From Calliphora vicina (lineage: Eukaryota > Arthropoda > Insecta > Diptera > Calliphoridae), in assembly GCF_958450345.1 (NCBI RefSeq), contig NC_088781.1:28311857-28375856 (forward strand): 64,000 bases of DNA. Direction: 5' to 3'. This document shows, piece after piece, positions 11,572 to 23,280 of the stretch. A model generated the notes under the pieces. It did no database searches. It saw only the letters and a list, made by a program, of their open reading frames with translations, and was not told where the DNA came from. A program made the position numbers and the translations under genes. Each line of letters starts with the position of its first letter. The first letter of the stretch is position 1.

Positions 11572-12880
11572 ACGTATGGTGAATAAAATACGAACAAGTA
11601 AAACACTCTATTTAAAAATGACACATGACATTAACAAAAAAATTACATACGGTAAATTCAAGAGTACTGTCTTTTTATTTATCAAACATAAAATTGTTCG
11701 GATCAATTTAATATTTGTTTCGAAAATGGCACTAAACGAACTGAACCGTCGAAAATTAATTGTTAAATTTTGTGAAGAAAACCCAAATAAAACCAAAAAT
11801 GAAATTTTTTGGCACTTTAAGGACATGGGATTCCAAAAAACCTTTATCTACAAAACAGTAAACCTATATGAGAACAATATGCCAATTGAAAGAAAAAGTG
11901 GATCTGGTCGAAAATGCAGTTTACAAGACTCCAAACTACGCTCTAAATTAAAAAATGAAGTATTAGGTGCCAGTGCAAAATCATATCGTCAATTGGGTAG
12001 GAAATATAATTGTGACAAAAACACAATTAAGAAATATTTAGAATCCATGGGAGTACAGAAAAGGAAGAAAAGAACAGCACCATTTACCACCGAAGCTCAA
12101 CAAAAGGTAATTAAACATAGACTACGGGAGCTTTCCAGAAATTACTTTTCTTGCTCATCAGAGTACAAATGTGTAATGGACGACGAGACATATTTTACCG
12201 TTGAAGGAAATGAATGGCAACCAAAACATTATTTTGAGTCTTCTAGTCATGCCGCCACCGAAAAAGTTAAATTTATTCGTAAGACAAAGTTCCCAGGAAA
12301 AGTTTTGTTATGGTTAGCCATAAGTGAAAGTGGTATCAGTGAACCAGTTTTTTTTAAAGGTGGATTAGCTGTGAATGCCCAAGTTTACAATGAAAAATGT
12401 GTGCCAGCACTTAAAAATTTTATCGAAAAATATCATCGAAAACAAAAAATAATTTTTTGGCCAGATTTGGCGTCCTCTCACTATGCGAAATCCACAATAG
12501 GAAACTTGAAAAATAAAAAAATAGAATTTGTCCCAAAGGAAATGAACCCTCCAAATGTTCCACAATTGCGACCTATTGAAACTTTTTGGGCTAATTTGAA
12601 ACGAAAAGTTTATGAAAGAGGATACAGAGCCAAAAATGTTGATTCCCTAATTCAGAAAATAAAAAAGGAGCTAAAAAGTATAAATATAGAAGGAATTCAG
12701 GCTTCAATGAGTAATCTTCCCAAAAAAATAAGAAAAGCAAATCGCGAAGGAGCTAATTTTTTTTTGTAAATATACTTTAGTATGTAAGCTTAAATATTAA
12801 TTACAATTTGAATTTAAATAAATTTTTGTTCAACTGTTTTCGTTAATTTTATATTTGTTCGTATTTCTTTCACCATACGT
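11572..12880 (+). mobile_element. Complete DD37E (ITmD37E-like) Tc1/mariner element
   Basis: A 1309-bp element with terminal inverted repeats of about 26 bp: left ACGTATGGTGAATAAAATAC, right (inverse) ACGTATGGTGAAAGAAATAC, both followed by GAACAA. TA target duplications are at 11570-11571 and 12881-12882. It carries one uninterrupted transposase gene and a possible polyadenylation signal (AATAAA at 12817). Intact ends and intact reading frame together suggest recent insertion, and the element may still be mobile; that last point is inference. Confidence 0.92.
11726..12769 (+). CDS. DD37E (ITmD37E-like) transposase, intact
   Basis: Cut-and-paste transposase of the IS630/Tc1/mariner superfamily, expected to bind the element's own terminal repeats and act in the nucleus. 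From the ATG at 11726 (context cgaaaATGG) it is 347 residues, about the usual length. An upstream in-frame ATG at 11576 lies within the left terminal repeat, so I reject it as the start. Two helix-turn-helix regions are likely, around residues 7-50 and 80-110, joined by an SGSGRK linker and followed by a basic QKRKKR stretch. The catalytic triad is visible: D152/D153 in VMDDETYF, D247 in FWPDLASSHYA and E285 in RPIETFW. D247 to E285 has 37 intervening residues, hence DD37E. The WPDLAS-HYA and NVPQ-RPIE motifs are those of mosquito ITmD37E elements (family knowledge). No stop or frameshift is present. It is the only intact gene in the window. Confidence 0.93.
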   Translation: MALNELNRRKLIVKFCEENPNKTKNEIFWHFKDMGFQKTFIYKTVNLYENNMPIERKSGSGRKCSLQDSKLRSKLKNEVLGASAKSYRQLGRKYNCDKNTIKKYLESMGVQKRKKRTAPFTTEAQQKVIKHRLRELSRNYFSCSSEYKCVMDDETYFTVEGNEWQPKHYFESSSHAATEKVKFIRKTKFPGKVLLWLAISESGISEPVFFKGGLAVNAQVYNEKCVPALKNFIEKYHRKQKIIFWPDLASSHYAKSTIGNLKNKKIEFVPKEMNPPNVPQLRPIETFWANLKRKVYERGYRAKNVDSLIQKIKKELKSINIEGIQASMSNLPKKIRKANREGANFFL

Positions 12881-12882
12881 TA

Positions 12883-13480
12883 AGAAAATTTGCTTCTTAG
12901 AAGTTGTAGGGTAAGGGATTAAAAGATCCAATCCACAAAAGCATTGATTGAAAAAAAAAACAAAACACACATAAAACCAGATTCCAAGAGGGAAGGGGAA
13001 GGGAGTTTATCCCTTCAAAATTAAGTACTATAGTGTATCTAACAAACCATATATGCCGGTTTATAATTTGTTCCTTACTATTATTATATTTATATATATA
13101 TATGTATATCTTAACAAAAAACCTTGTCCATCAGAGAGTTAGTAAAGTATTCAAGCACAAAAATGCAGCTGAACAAAAAAAAACGAACAGGATTATAAAA
13201 CTTTTCTTGTTCATTTTCAATTTCAACATCAATTATGTGCATAATATGGCCACCTAAAAAAAAAAAACTGCTCGAAAAATTCAATCAAATTAATGAAAGC
13301 AATAAAAAGATGGAGATTTTTATAATTAATAATATATTCTGTTAAAGCAATAAAAATCATTTTAGAACAAATAACTTTAATAATACTTATGGTTGATTAA
13401 GCAATGTTATACAAATAAATTTTAATTGTAGCATCATTGTGCATGAATATTCAAACTAGCAATATTGCCAGAATTTATTC
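12883..13480. other. No gene seen; AT-rich noncoding DNA
   Basis: Poly-A runs and TATATA tracts. Open frames are short and of low complexity. No known repeat was recognised. Confidence 0.5.
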
Positions 13481-13965
13481 AGGAATACATGCTACACCAT
13501 TTTTCATTGCAATTGAGAAAATTCTCAATTAAATTAAGAATTTCGATATTATATTGAGAAAAATCCAAATCCATGAAATTGATAAATTTAACTCGGAACT
13601 CAGAAAATAATAAATATAAACGTGCATCTATGTTAACAAAAGGACAAGATCTGGAAAGCATGTGGTCTCATGTTGGATCCCTAACAGTGCTTTTGATACA
13701 TACTTCCCGTGGTTCTGTTGCTGTTGGAACCACAGGCATTATTCAAATGTAGAGTAAAATACAAATCATTCAAAAGAAAAATTTCTCAATTTAATTTAAA
13801 TTTTCTTTAATTTCAATTGGAATTTTCCCAATCTCAAATGCAAATTCTCAATTTCACTCGGATTTTTCGCAATTTCATATTGAAATTCTAAATTTTAGTT
13901 GGAATTTTCTCAATTTAATTTGGAATTTGCATAATGTTCTCAATTTCAATTAAAAATAATGAAGA
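13481..13965. repeat. Degenerate short repeat based on 'ttctcaatttcaattggaa'
   Basis: From about 13775 to 13960 the words TTCTCAATTT and TTGGAATTTT recur every 20-30 bases; the inverse words (GAAAATTCTCAATTAAATT, TTGAGAAAAATCC) occur at 13515-13600. It looks like an old cryptic tandem repeat with a partial inversion. Unit boundaries are too worn to define. Confidence 0.4.
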
Positions 13966-14537
13966 AAAAATTTAAAATCTTTATTTTGTATAAAAATGCT
14001 AAAATAAAATTTAAGAAAATTAGAATTAAATAACATAAATGTATGTACAGTAGCCCAAGAAAGTCTACATACAGGAAAAATTATTATGTTACTTTAATTT
14101 AAAGCAGTTATTTTTAGTTTTTTTATGAGATATATGTATAATAAGACATGTCTTATGTCCATTTTAGCAAAAATAAATTCAAATAACGCCCAAAAGTTCA
14201 CCGTTATTCGAGTTATTGATTCTGAGTAAAATAACGAAAAATTTATTCTCGGTTACACCTACTTTTGGATGGGCGAGACTATTAAGTTTCATAATATTTT
14301 GAACATAAAAGCCCAAAACACCAAAAAAAAAATCGTTATTTGACTCAGAATCAAAAATTCTAATAACGGTGAAATTTTGGACGTGATAGGAAATGTCACT
14401 AAACCCGACTTAAGTGATGTTGTTTTAATTTTTTTTTAGTGTGAATTTATTTTTTTTAACAAATATATTTCATTACTTTTAACTTACAAATACAGCTTTC
14501 AACGAAAGAAATTTAATTTGAACTCCGGTATGTAGAC

Positions 14538-16888
14538 TAGGGTGGCCCTTAATAAACGAATGTTGGATTTTGACCATTCTCACCCCCCAGTTTGGTGAAC
14601 ATTAGTAAAAAAATCATCCTGAAAAATTTTAGGTAAATCGGTTGTGGTTAAGACGTGCCGCAAGCCCTCTGAAGTTTTGAGATGCATTTACAAGGGGAAA
14701 AAATGCATTTTTTTCAGTTTTTGTAAAAATTTTGCCATTAAAAAATTACTTTTGCAATTTAATTTTAAAGAATCGAAATGTGTACGTAATTGTCGTTCTA
14801 ATGAATTATAAAAAGCAGAAATTGGTCAAAAAATGTTAAAGTTATTAAAAATTCGCCAGGCCATTAACGTGTCTCAGGCCACTATAACAAGAAATGTAGG
14901 AACAAAATTAACATATTTTGATAAATATTAAAATAAAAGCTAATTTTTACTTAAAATATGTCCATATATACAGTGAGCCTCAAAAATTAGTAAACACAAC
15001 AAATTATTTGATTTTTTTTAAGACAATGAAAATCCTAAAATTTATCCATCGATTATAATTTAAACGTTTTGGTTTTTTGGAGATTGAACTGAATAATAGA
15101 TTCGGTTCTGAAAAATAAAGATTTAAGTCGGACTATAATGATTTTCATGATCTTAAAAAAATCATAAAATTCTCTGGTGTTTACACACTTTTGAGGTTGT
15201 GTGTACTTTATATGAGTTTTTGTCTTCGTAGGATACCGTTAACCTATTCTTAGGTATGAACAAAAAAATAAAATTTTTTTAACGGCAGTTTCAAAACTCC
15301 ATTTTCAAATTTTTAAAAATTTTGTTAAACAAATTTCAGAATTTTTTGATCATCGCATTGGGATTTATTAAGAATATAATAGGGAATAAAAATGTGAAAA
15401 AATTATGAAAATACCTCTTATAGTTTTTCCGTACCTGCGATTTAAATTTTGAAATTTTCGAGAAAAACCAATTATTTGGCAATTTTTAGGCCAATGAGCT
15501 CTATTTCCTACTCTTATGAATTTTAAGTAAAATCTATTGATAATATTATAGTCCAGATAATTCTAAATATACTCTGAAACTTTTACTAAAATCGGAAAAC
15601 GTTAACCCTTAAATCGTGAAGGTCAAAGGTCAAATTTTTCAATATTTGGAATTTCTCTTGGAAAGATTTCGAAATGTTCGAAATGTTGTATATTTTTGGG
15701 CCGATTTTGATGAAATTTAACAAAAATATAACACAAAGCCTAGTATTTACAAAAACAGCAGAAAAATTAAAATTAACCCTATATAGCACTTGGTGTTAAA
15801 ATGACCCCAAAACTTCTAAAACCATAAAAAAAATTATGATTTTAAAAGTTTGGGGTAATTTTAACCCCAAGTGCCATTAAACGTTAATTTCCATTCTTGT
15901 TCTGTTATTATAAACCCTAGAGTTTATGTTATATTTTCTTGAGTTTCATCAAAATCGGCCCAAAAATATACAACATTTCGAACATTTCGAAATCTTTCCA
16001 AGAGAAATTCCAAGTATTGAAAAATTTTACCTTTGACCTTCACGATTTAAGGGTTAAGGTTTTCCGATTTTAGTAAAAGTTTCAGAGTATATTTAGAATT
16101 ATCTGGACTATAATATTATCAATAGATTTTACTTAAAATTCATAAGAGTAAGGAAATAGAGCTCATTAGCCTAAAAATTGCTAAATAATTGGTTTTTCTC
16201 GAAAATTTCAAAATTTAAATCACAGGTACGGAAAAACTATAAGAGGTATTTTCATATTTTTTTCACATTTTTGTTCCCTATTATATTCTTAATAAATCCC
16301 AATGAGATGATCAAAAAATTCTGAAATTTGTTTAACAAAATTTTTAAAAATTTGAAAATGGAGTTTTGAAACTGCCGTTAAAAAATTTTATTTTTTTGTT
16401 CATACCTAAGAATAGGTTAACGGTATCCTACGAAGACAAAAACTCATATACAAGTAAATATGGACATATTTTAAGTAAAAATTAGCTTTTATTTTAATAT
16501 TTCTCAAAATATGTTAATTTTGTTCCTACATTTCTTGTTATAGTGGCCTGAGACACGTTAATGGCCTGGCGAATTTTTAATAACTTTAACATTTTTTGAC
16601 CAATTTCTGCTTTTTATGTCTCATTAGAACGACAATTACGTACACATTTCGATTCTTTAAAACTAAATTGCAAAAGTAATTTTTTAATGGCAAAATTTTT
16701 ACAAAAACTGAAAAAAATGCATTTTTTCCCCTTGTAAATGCATCTCAAAACTTCAGAGGGCTTGCGGCACGTCTTAACCCCAACCGATTTACCTAAAATT
16801 TTTTCAGGATGATTTTTTTACTAATGTTCACCAAACTGGAGGGTGAGAATGACCAAAATCCAACTTTTGTTTATTAAGGGCCACCCTA
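14538..16888. mobile_element. 2.35-kb hAT-like foldback element with 1-kb arms
   Basis: Almost a perfect palindrome: each arm is about 1,050 bp and they meet near 15830 with a loop of only a few bases. Ends are TAGGGTGGCCCTTAATAAAC and its inverse. The 8-bp flanks ATGTAGAC (14530-14537 and 16889-16896) are a perfect target duplication, which with the TAGGG start fits hAT. The left arm is longer because of an extra insertion at about 14967-15206. No transposase frame is visible in either arm; it is presumably non-autonomous. A transcript across it would fold into a very long hairpin. Confidence 0.88.
14967..15206. mobile_element. Small MITE in the left foldback arm
   Basis: A segment of about 240 bp absent from the matching place in the right arm (near 16450-16465). 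Its ends are imperfect inverted repeats: CAGTGAGCCTCAAAAATT at the left, inverse of GTACACACAACCTCAAAAG at the right. It sits in a TATATA-rich site, so TA targeting is plausible. Limits are good to a few bases only. Confidence 0.65.
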
Positions 16889-16913
16889 ATGTAGACTTTA
16901 TTGGGCTACTGTA

Positions 16914-19900
16914 TATAAATTTGAAAATTATAAACTAAGTACCTGTACAAAATTTGAAATAGTCATAGAGAAAAAGTTTGTTTTTTGTATTATGTAATGA
17001 AAGATAGATGGCATCAATAAATTTCAGAAAAACGAGATTTGTATTAGATATACATTAGGCTGGGTCGAATTGTATGGACAACCAAAAAGTAAAAAATCGT
17101 ATAGCAAAAACGCAATCGTATCCTCAAGAAACCATAGGTCTAAAATCAAATCCTATCTTGCTCATTTCGTCTTTTATCCAAGATTTTCTGATTTTTTTAT
17201 TTTATAATTCAGCATCCTTTTATTTTTGAAGAAATTGACGTGTCCCTCCGCCTAATAGAATTAACTAAGGATAACATGAGTAACACGACCCCGTGAATCT
17301 TCACTCAAGTTTCTCAATGTGTAATGAGTTGAGAAAAGCATTTTCAGCTATTTGAAGTTTTCATAGACATTTTTACTCTATAAGTTAAAATTTAAAGAAA
17401 GTCTAGCTAGACTTATCTTGGAAAATTTTTAAATTCTTCTATATGCAGTTCTGCTATAAAAAAAAATCATATCCAAGAACTAATTTAATCAGGATTTCTG
17501 CATAATAAGCACATTTATGACTGTATTCCGGGGGGACATTTGGAAATTGTCGAATGATTTTAAATATGCTTCTATTATTACAAACAGATTTGGTTTAGAT
17601 CAGTCAGAGTTGCCTGATTTTCAGTACTTATTAAAAAACATACCATTTTTAGGTAATTTGGTCGGCTTTCAGATACAGTATTGCGAAAACTAAGTATCGG
17701 ATCGGTATTATTTTTTATTCTATTGATAGATCTATTTATTAAGAAAAGAAAAAAATAAGTTATTTTATTATTCCTTTACCTAATGCAAAAAATTTCCAGC
17801 TGCCCGTCCTTGCCCCATTTTTTGCTAGAGGTAAAATTTTGGAAAAAGACATGGTTCCTAAAATGTGTTGCAGGCACATTTCTGCTTTTACGGATTTTGA
17901 GCAATATTTTAATTAAAATATTAATAATTTAATAAAAAATTTAAAAATAAATTTAAAAAAAAATTAAATCTTTTATGAAATTTTTTACAGAAAATTGAAA
18001 AATATTTTTTTTAATTCTTTTCAGGAATAATTTTAAATCATAAAAGGCTTTAAAAAGAAACATAAAAAATCTAAAACTTTAAAACATATTTTATTTTACT
18101 TCCCATAAAATAGATTTTTCCACAAATTTCAATTTTGCTAACCCATAATAGACGTAGAACCCTTTTCAAACAATAGTTTCATGCCTTTTACATTTTTTTA
18201 TTATCTCATTTAGTTCAAAAGTTATGATTTTTGCAACAAAAAAACTCAAATGGCGCCACTGTGCGTCGCTTGTGTGTTTTCAGCAGACAGACGGATGGGC
18301 CCAGCTAGGAAATATTAGATTTAAGAGGAATGTAATTTAAGAATTCGATTTTGTGAAGCAGGAATTCTGAATTAGTGACACCATTATTTAATGTTATGAA
18401 TAAGATGTTCATATATATAATCCTAATTTTAAGAGTAGGAAGTTCAATAAGTGCAAATCGACTTTTATTTATTAATATAAGGATTTCAATATTATACCCC
18501 AAGATCAGAGAATGCATCAACTTTATCAAATTGATACGAATGGAGTATCAACAGAATACTTGAAACTTTTTCTGTAGAATATTATTATGAGCTTTATAAT
18601 GAACTCGGTTTTACTTAACCAATTTTGCAATCGACCATTGGGTCTAAGTGAAGAATTCTTACCTTATTTAAGCTTTAATTTAAATAACTTTAACAGTTGC
18701 TAATTTAATTAACATAGAATTAGTACTAAATATTACAGTAGTTGACCTCGTAAACTATACCAAATGTAACTTGTCGGTACACACGTATGTTAAGGAATGA
18801 GCCAAAAAAAAACTAATACACACAAAATATTAAAGAAAACTCAAAGTTATTAAATTTAAGAAGTCTTAAATTTACATACGTATATTTATTGAAGAGCTGT
18901 ACAAATTCATTAAACATTTGCATTTGGAAATTTTCTTAAAAATTTTCTACCTTGTCCTGGGTAGTTATTCCAATAAATTTCTACATTCAGAATCCAGGTT
19001 TTAATACACCTTTTAATGATTTATAACGATAAATATTGAGATCTTTTGTGGATAATTTCTTGTCTGACATAATTTAAGAAACTAATGTGGCAAAATCTTG
19101 TTGCACAAATAAAATGTACATGTAAGTTTTTTTTCTGGCTCTCTCCTTATCCACAAAAGTATCTATAATATATTAAATTCAATTAAGTAACAATTATGAA
19201 ATTCTATATAAAATATGTATCTTTATGCAATGTGCATATGAACGAGTACAAGTATATTAAAGTAACGTCTGTAGATACATAAATATTTCATTGTTCTTGT
19301 TTACGATTTAAATTAAAATATTTCCACTATTACACTTTAACTTCTCCTTGCTCTGACGCATGCAGCAACACATACACACATCTATCCAAACGCATTGCAG
19401 GAGTAAAAGTTGATGATGGTAGTGCTGTTGCCATTAATGTACATTAAGGTGGAGCATATATGAGAAATTTCTAAAATTATTATCCGTCATAGAAATCTTC
19501 ACGATATTTATTATAAGACAATTATGAATGTTCAAGTCATTTTCTAAGGGGACCTTGTATGGGAACTGGGCACTAGGGATAAATGTTGCCCGATTTTCTG
19601 CAGTAGTTAGATTAATTTTTGAAAATTTTTTATTAGAATTGCGCATAATCAACATATTAATGACTGCTCAAACAATATTCCGGGGGGGACATTTTAGAAG
19701 AAACATTCGAAAATATTTGATGTATACTTTTTAGAGTGACAAATAAACATTTCTTTCATAAGCGTTGTGTTTTAAAAAAATATTTGGGGTATTCACACGG
19801 TGTGCTATCAATTCATATTGTCATATAAAGTACTAAAGTTTTACAAGAGTTTTAAAAAATTTTTGTTGTGATTCAAGAAAAAAGTCCTAAAATAATAAAA

Positions 19901-19965
19901 GCTTTATGCTGCGTTTATAGTTTTGTCATAACTAAACTGTGTAAATCTAAGTCGAAAAGGAATTA
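16914..19965. other. No gene seen; noncoding DNA with small repeat remnants
   Basis: Recognisable pieces: 17620-17690 (CCATTTTTAGGTAATTTGG and TTTCAGATAC) recurs inverted at 57145-57215; a TATTCCGGGGGGACATT motif occurs near 17525 and again near 19675; 18290-18300 has CAGACAGACGGATGG, the reversed microsatellite of a Helentron. The rest is AT-rich with no domain-bearing reading frame. Confidence 0.5.
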
Positions 19966-20637
19966 CTCTTCGTCTAGCCCTTGCAACAACGTATATAACG
20001 TCATAGTAAGACGGACCTACAATGGCTCAAAATCGGGAATATTATTTTTTAACTCGAATTTTTTTAATCGAAAAAAGTGGGCGTAAAAGTAGGCGTGGTC
20101 AATTTTTCATTCCGTAAAAACCTAAGTTGGACTATGACCGTTCTCAACTGATGCAATTAAAAACGAACGACATTTGATTTTTATTTATATAGAAGATAGA
20201 TAGATTATAAAAAAAATAATTTTATGCCAATTTTATGATAAAAAATTTGTTCAGTGAAAAAAATGTTCTGTCAATTTTTTTTTTAAATTTTTAGATAAAA
20301 ATTTTTTTTTAACCAAAAAAATTAAAAATTTAAATGTTGGTCATAGTCCAACTTAGGTTTATACGGAATGAAAAATTGACCACGCCTACTTTTACGCCCA
20401 CTTTTTTAGATTTATCTAAAATCGGAAAACGGCTACATCGATTTGGCTTATTTTTGGTTTAAATGTTCATAGTTATCCAATTTAAACTGAAGGAAAAATT
20501 TACCACGCCCACTTTTACACCCACTTTTTTCGATTTATCTAAAATCGGAAAACGACTGCACCTATTTTGCTAATTTCTTTTTAAATGTTCGTAGTGAAAT
20601 TCGTAAGAAAAATTAACCACGCCCACTTTTTTCAATA
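19966..20637 (+). mobile_element. Helentron-like body with internal inverted repeat
   Basis: Starts with 'gcaacaacgtatataacgtc' and 'aatggctcaaaatcgg', as in the element at 8790-10273. It contains repeated CCACGCCCACTTTTACRCCC blocks and 'aaaatcggaaaacg', typical of DINE/Helentron bodies. The segment 20076-20142 is mirrored at 20340-20408, giving a hairpin with about 70-bp arms. No terminal ACTTG end; the next element begins at 20640. Confidence 0.6.
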
Positions 20638-20639
20638 TA

Positions 20640-21032
20640 CAGGTAGGCCTCCATTTACGCGGTTTGTTGGGACCAAAAAAATAGCGTGTATATCAAATTC
20701 GCGTAAAACGAGGTTCTAATTTAAAACAAAATGCTTTTGTGGGGCCAATAATTTTTTATTTCGCGTAAAACAATACATCAGTCACACAAAAAACAAAATA
20801 TTCTAATACATAAAAGAGATCAAAACATAACAAAAAAATCATAAAAATTAACGAAGTTTTCAAAAAAGAAATCTGTTATTCGCATGTGTTTTTTCGTTTC
20901 TTGTTGTTTGTTGCCGCGTTATATAAAAATAGTGTAAAAAAAGTCGCGTATTTGAAAAAATGGTTCATAATTTCAGTTCGCGTTATATCGAATTCGCGTA
21001 AATAAAGTACCGCGTAAATGGAGGCTTACCTG
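20640..21032. mobile_element. 393-bp pogo/Tigger-like MITE
   Basis: Terminal inverted repeats of about 25 bp: CAGGTAGGCCTCCATTTACG and the inverse of CAGGTAAGCCTCCATTTACG, flanked by TA (20638-20639, 21033-21034). The CAGG start, TA duplication and the 'cgcgtaaaacgagg' subterminal text recall Tigger/pogo ends (family knowledge; assignment is inference). Noncoding. Confidence 0.75.
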
Positions 21033-21034
21033 TA

Positions 21035-21545
21035 AATTCGCTAATAACCTGGCCAATAAGCGTTTAATCAAGAAAAAGAGCTCGATCAGTGATCACTCTT
21101 ATTTCTGACCAAAAATCTATTTTTTCTCTATAAAAACTCAAAAATATTTAAATTCGCTAATATCTTGGCCAATAAACGTTTAATCAAGAAACGGAGCTCG
21201 ATCTGTGATCACTCATATTTCTGAAAAAAAATCTATTTTTTATATAAAAATTCACAATAATTAAATTCGCTAATAACTTGGCCAATAAGCATTTAATCAA
21301 GAAAAGGAGCTCGATCTGTGATCACTCATATTTCTGGCCAAAAATCGATTTTTTATATAAATACTCAAAATATCTAAAAAGCAGATCGATCTGTGATTAC
21401 TTCCATTTCTGATAAAAATCGATTTTTTATGTAAAAACTCACAATAAATAAATTCTCTAATAACTTGGCCAATAAGCCTTTAATCAAGAAAAGGAGCTCG
21501 ATCTGTTATCACTCATATTTCGGACCAAATTTCGAGTACTTATAT
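21035..21545 (+). repeat. 113-bp satellite array, short (about 4-5 units)
   Basis: Tandem units with the order AATTCGCTAATAACTTGG, CCAATAAGCGTTTAATCAAG, GAGCTCGATCTGTGATCACT, AAAATCGATTTTTTATAT. Unit length is about 113 bp; divergence between units is moderate and one unit is shortened. It is the same family as the array at 29395-30548. The Tigger-like MITE sits directly at its left edge. Confidence 0.85.
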
Positions 21546-21731
21546 AAAAACTCATTGTACATTGTATTCTGTTGTTGCAAGACTTAGGTTTTTGACAACA
21601 GACTCAGTAACGCTCAGTAACGCTTCTATGTATATTTCATTCTATGACCATAAGATTCATTGTACATATTTTAAAATCAAATGTAAATCAAACATAACCC
21701 TGTACAGGACAACATCTGTCGGGTCAGCTAG
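21546..21731 (+). mobile_element. Helitron-like 3' tail after the satellite
   Basis: The array is followed by 'gtttttgacaacagact', 'cttctatgtatattt' and ends GGACAACATCTGTCGGGTCAGCTAG|T. The same tail follows the other 113-bp array (to 30827). A CTAG end before T with a small stem (CTG...CAG) fits the CTRR rule for Helitrons; the family call is inference. Confidence 0.55.
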
Positions 21732-21739
21732 TTTTGAAA

Positions 21740-23062
21740 TGAAAATGAATAAAAAATTTTGAAACAAAATTTGTTCTATTTTCAGCTGAATAAAATTTGC
21801 ACACTAACTTATGAGGGTTGCTCACAGCAGTCATATTTGTTTGTGTTATTATTTTATGACTGTCTTGTGAATATATTAATTGTATGTTGCGTCTTAAAGA
21901 ATATAAAGATTTTGTAGCAACATATTTACGAAGCTGAAGAAGTAAAACCAGTTAGAGATCTATGTAAAGGTAAATTCAATATAAAAACCATTTTTAGTTT
22001 AATGTAAGGGATGCCCTAATGTCCATATATATGGCTGCAAGTAAATACTAAAACAGTAGAAATGTGCAATTAGTGGTGTACGAACACATACACAAAAATC
22101 CACTTGCATTGATCTCGTGCTTATTTCTTCTTTCAACTCCTCCTTAGCCACATAATGTTGCAAATGACTTAGTTGCATATATACTGGCATTAAAACATAC
22201 ATATGCATGATTTTATGTACGAGTGTTTATGAATATGTAAATGTGTGTGCAATGCGTAGTTATTCACCACATTCACAATGTTGCAGCCACCCTAAAGTAG
22301 ACAAAACAAATGCATTCCAACTGCAATTAATTAACACAACAGTAAGAACGTTGTTGCATGTTGTTCATTTATTCTTAATAGAGAGGCACCACCATTTCCA
22401 AATACAAACATAATTTGTTACATAATTTTTAGGTTTTAAGGAAAAGTATAATTTTTGGTTCAAGTTTAAAGTGTTAAATGTTAGTAGTTAGAAAACTTTA
22501 TTTTTGCTATTCCTAGTTTTGATGTTGAATGCGTATTGTAATTTCCCTTAGAAATAGTGTAACATGAGCATTTGTTTGTATACTTAATATTACAAATGCT
22601 TCATGCTACAAATTTTGTTATTAATGCTGTAACTATTAGTTGAGTTTCTGCATTTACGAGAAGCACTGCAACTATAACTTGTACTATGCGTTAGTTTGAA
22701 TAACTAAATGTACATACATACAAATACTAAGTAAGTACGTTTATTGAAATGTTGCAGACATTGTGTAAATTATATAAAATATGCTCCTATAGTTCGGAAA
22801 TAAACAACTTGGAATGTAACTAAGCCTTTCTGCCAGAAAATAAAAGAAAAATTACTGCAACCAAACAATATCAGCGCACCCGCACCGCACCACCAGCATC
22901 AATTGTAAATTAGCTGAGTAGTTTTTATTTAATAAATAACATTGTCGTTAATGTTCTTAAGGACAATTTTTGCCAAGTTTTTTTAAAGAATAAATAGGGA
23001 AATGCTTTTAGATTTAAGTTCTTTAAACGTTAAAGGTTTTTTCCATAAACATACTCTGGATG
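21740..23062. other. No gene seen; noncoding DNA
   Basis: Long tracts with CATACATA-type microsatellites and several short frames without any domain I know. No repeat family shared with the window was found until the MITE at 23063. Confidence 0.5.
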
Positions 23063-23280
23063 ATAACACTGTGTAATTTTTTGAGTCATGGAAATATAAC
23101 CATATACGGAAACCACTGCGTGATAGAAAACCCAAGTCATGCACTTTTTTAAGGGCCCCAAAGATTTGTGGCCGCGGTGTAATTTTTGCAAAAGAGTGAT
23201 CATTTTCTCAGGCTCATATCTTGCAAACAGTTCGGAATTTTGATTTACTCTCTTAGGCAAAGTTGTATCAAAAACCAAAT
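23063..23280. mobile_element. Foldback MITE, copy B (left arm only)
   Basis: Left terminus ACACTGTGTAATTTTTTGAG, then 'aaccatatacgg' and the internal 'atcttgcaaacagttcgg'; it stops near 23280 after 'aggcaaagttgta'. Compared with copy C at 35211, the whole centre and right arm are missing and the segment between the terminal arm and the '-gtcatgcact' block is shortened. Confidence 0.75.

Larger units (their letters stand above)
14048..16911. mobile_element. TA-flanked Tc1-like MITE interrupted by a foldback element
   Basis: Ends are CAGTAGCCCAAGAAAGTC on the left and the inverse of CAGTAGCCCAATAAAGTC on the right, flanked by TA at 14046-14047 and 16912-16913. Without the insertion the element would be roughly 500 bp and noncoding. 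It has an internal hairpin: an ACGCCCAAAAGTTCACCGTT region near 14187 is mirrored near 14360-14383. The right terminal repeat is split by the foldback at 14538-16888. Confidence 0.8.

Noticed and set aside
11576..11725. Upstream 50-codon extension of the DD37E transposase
   Set aside because: The first ATG is inside the terminal inverted repeat and the extension has no similarity to the family; ATG at 11726 has a better context and gives the normal length.
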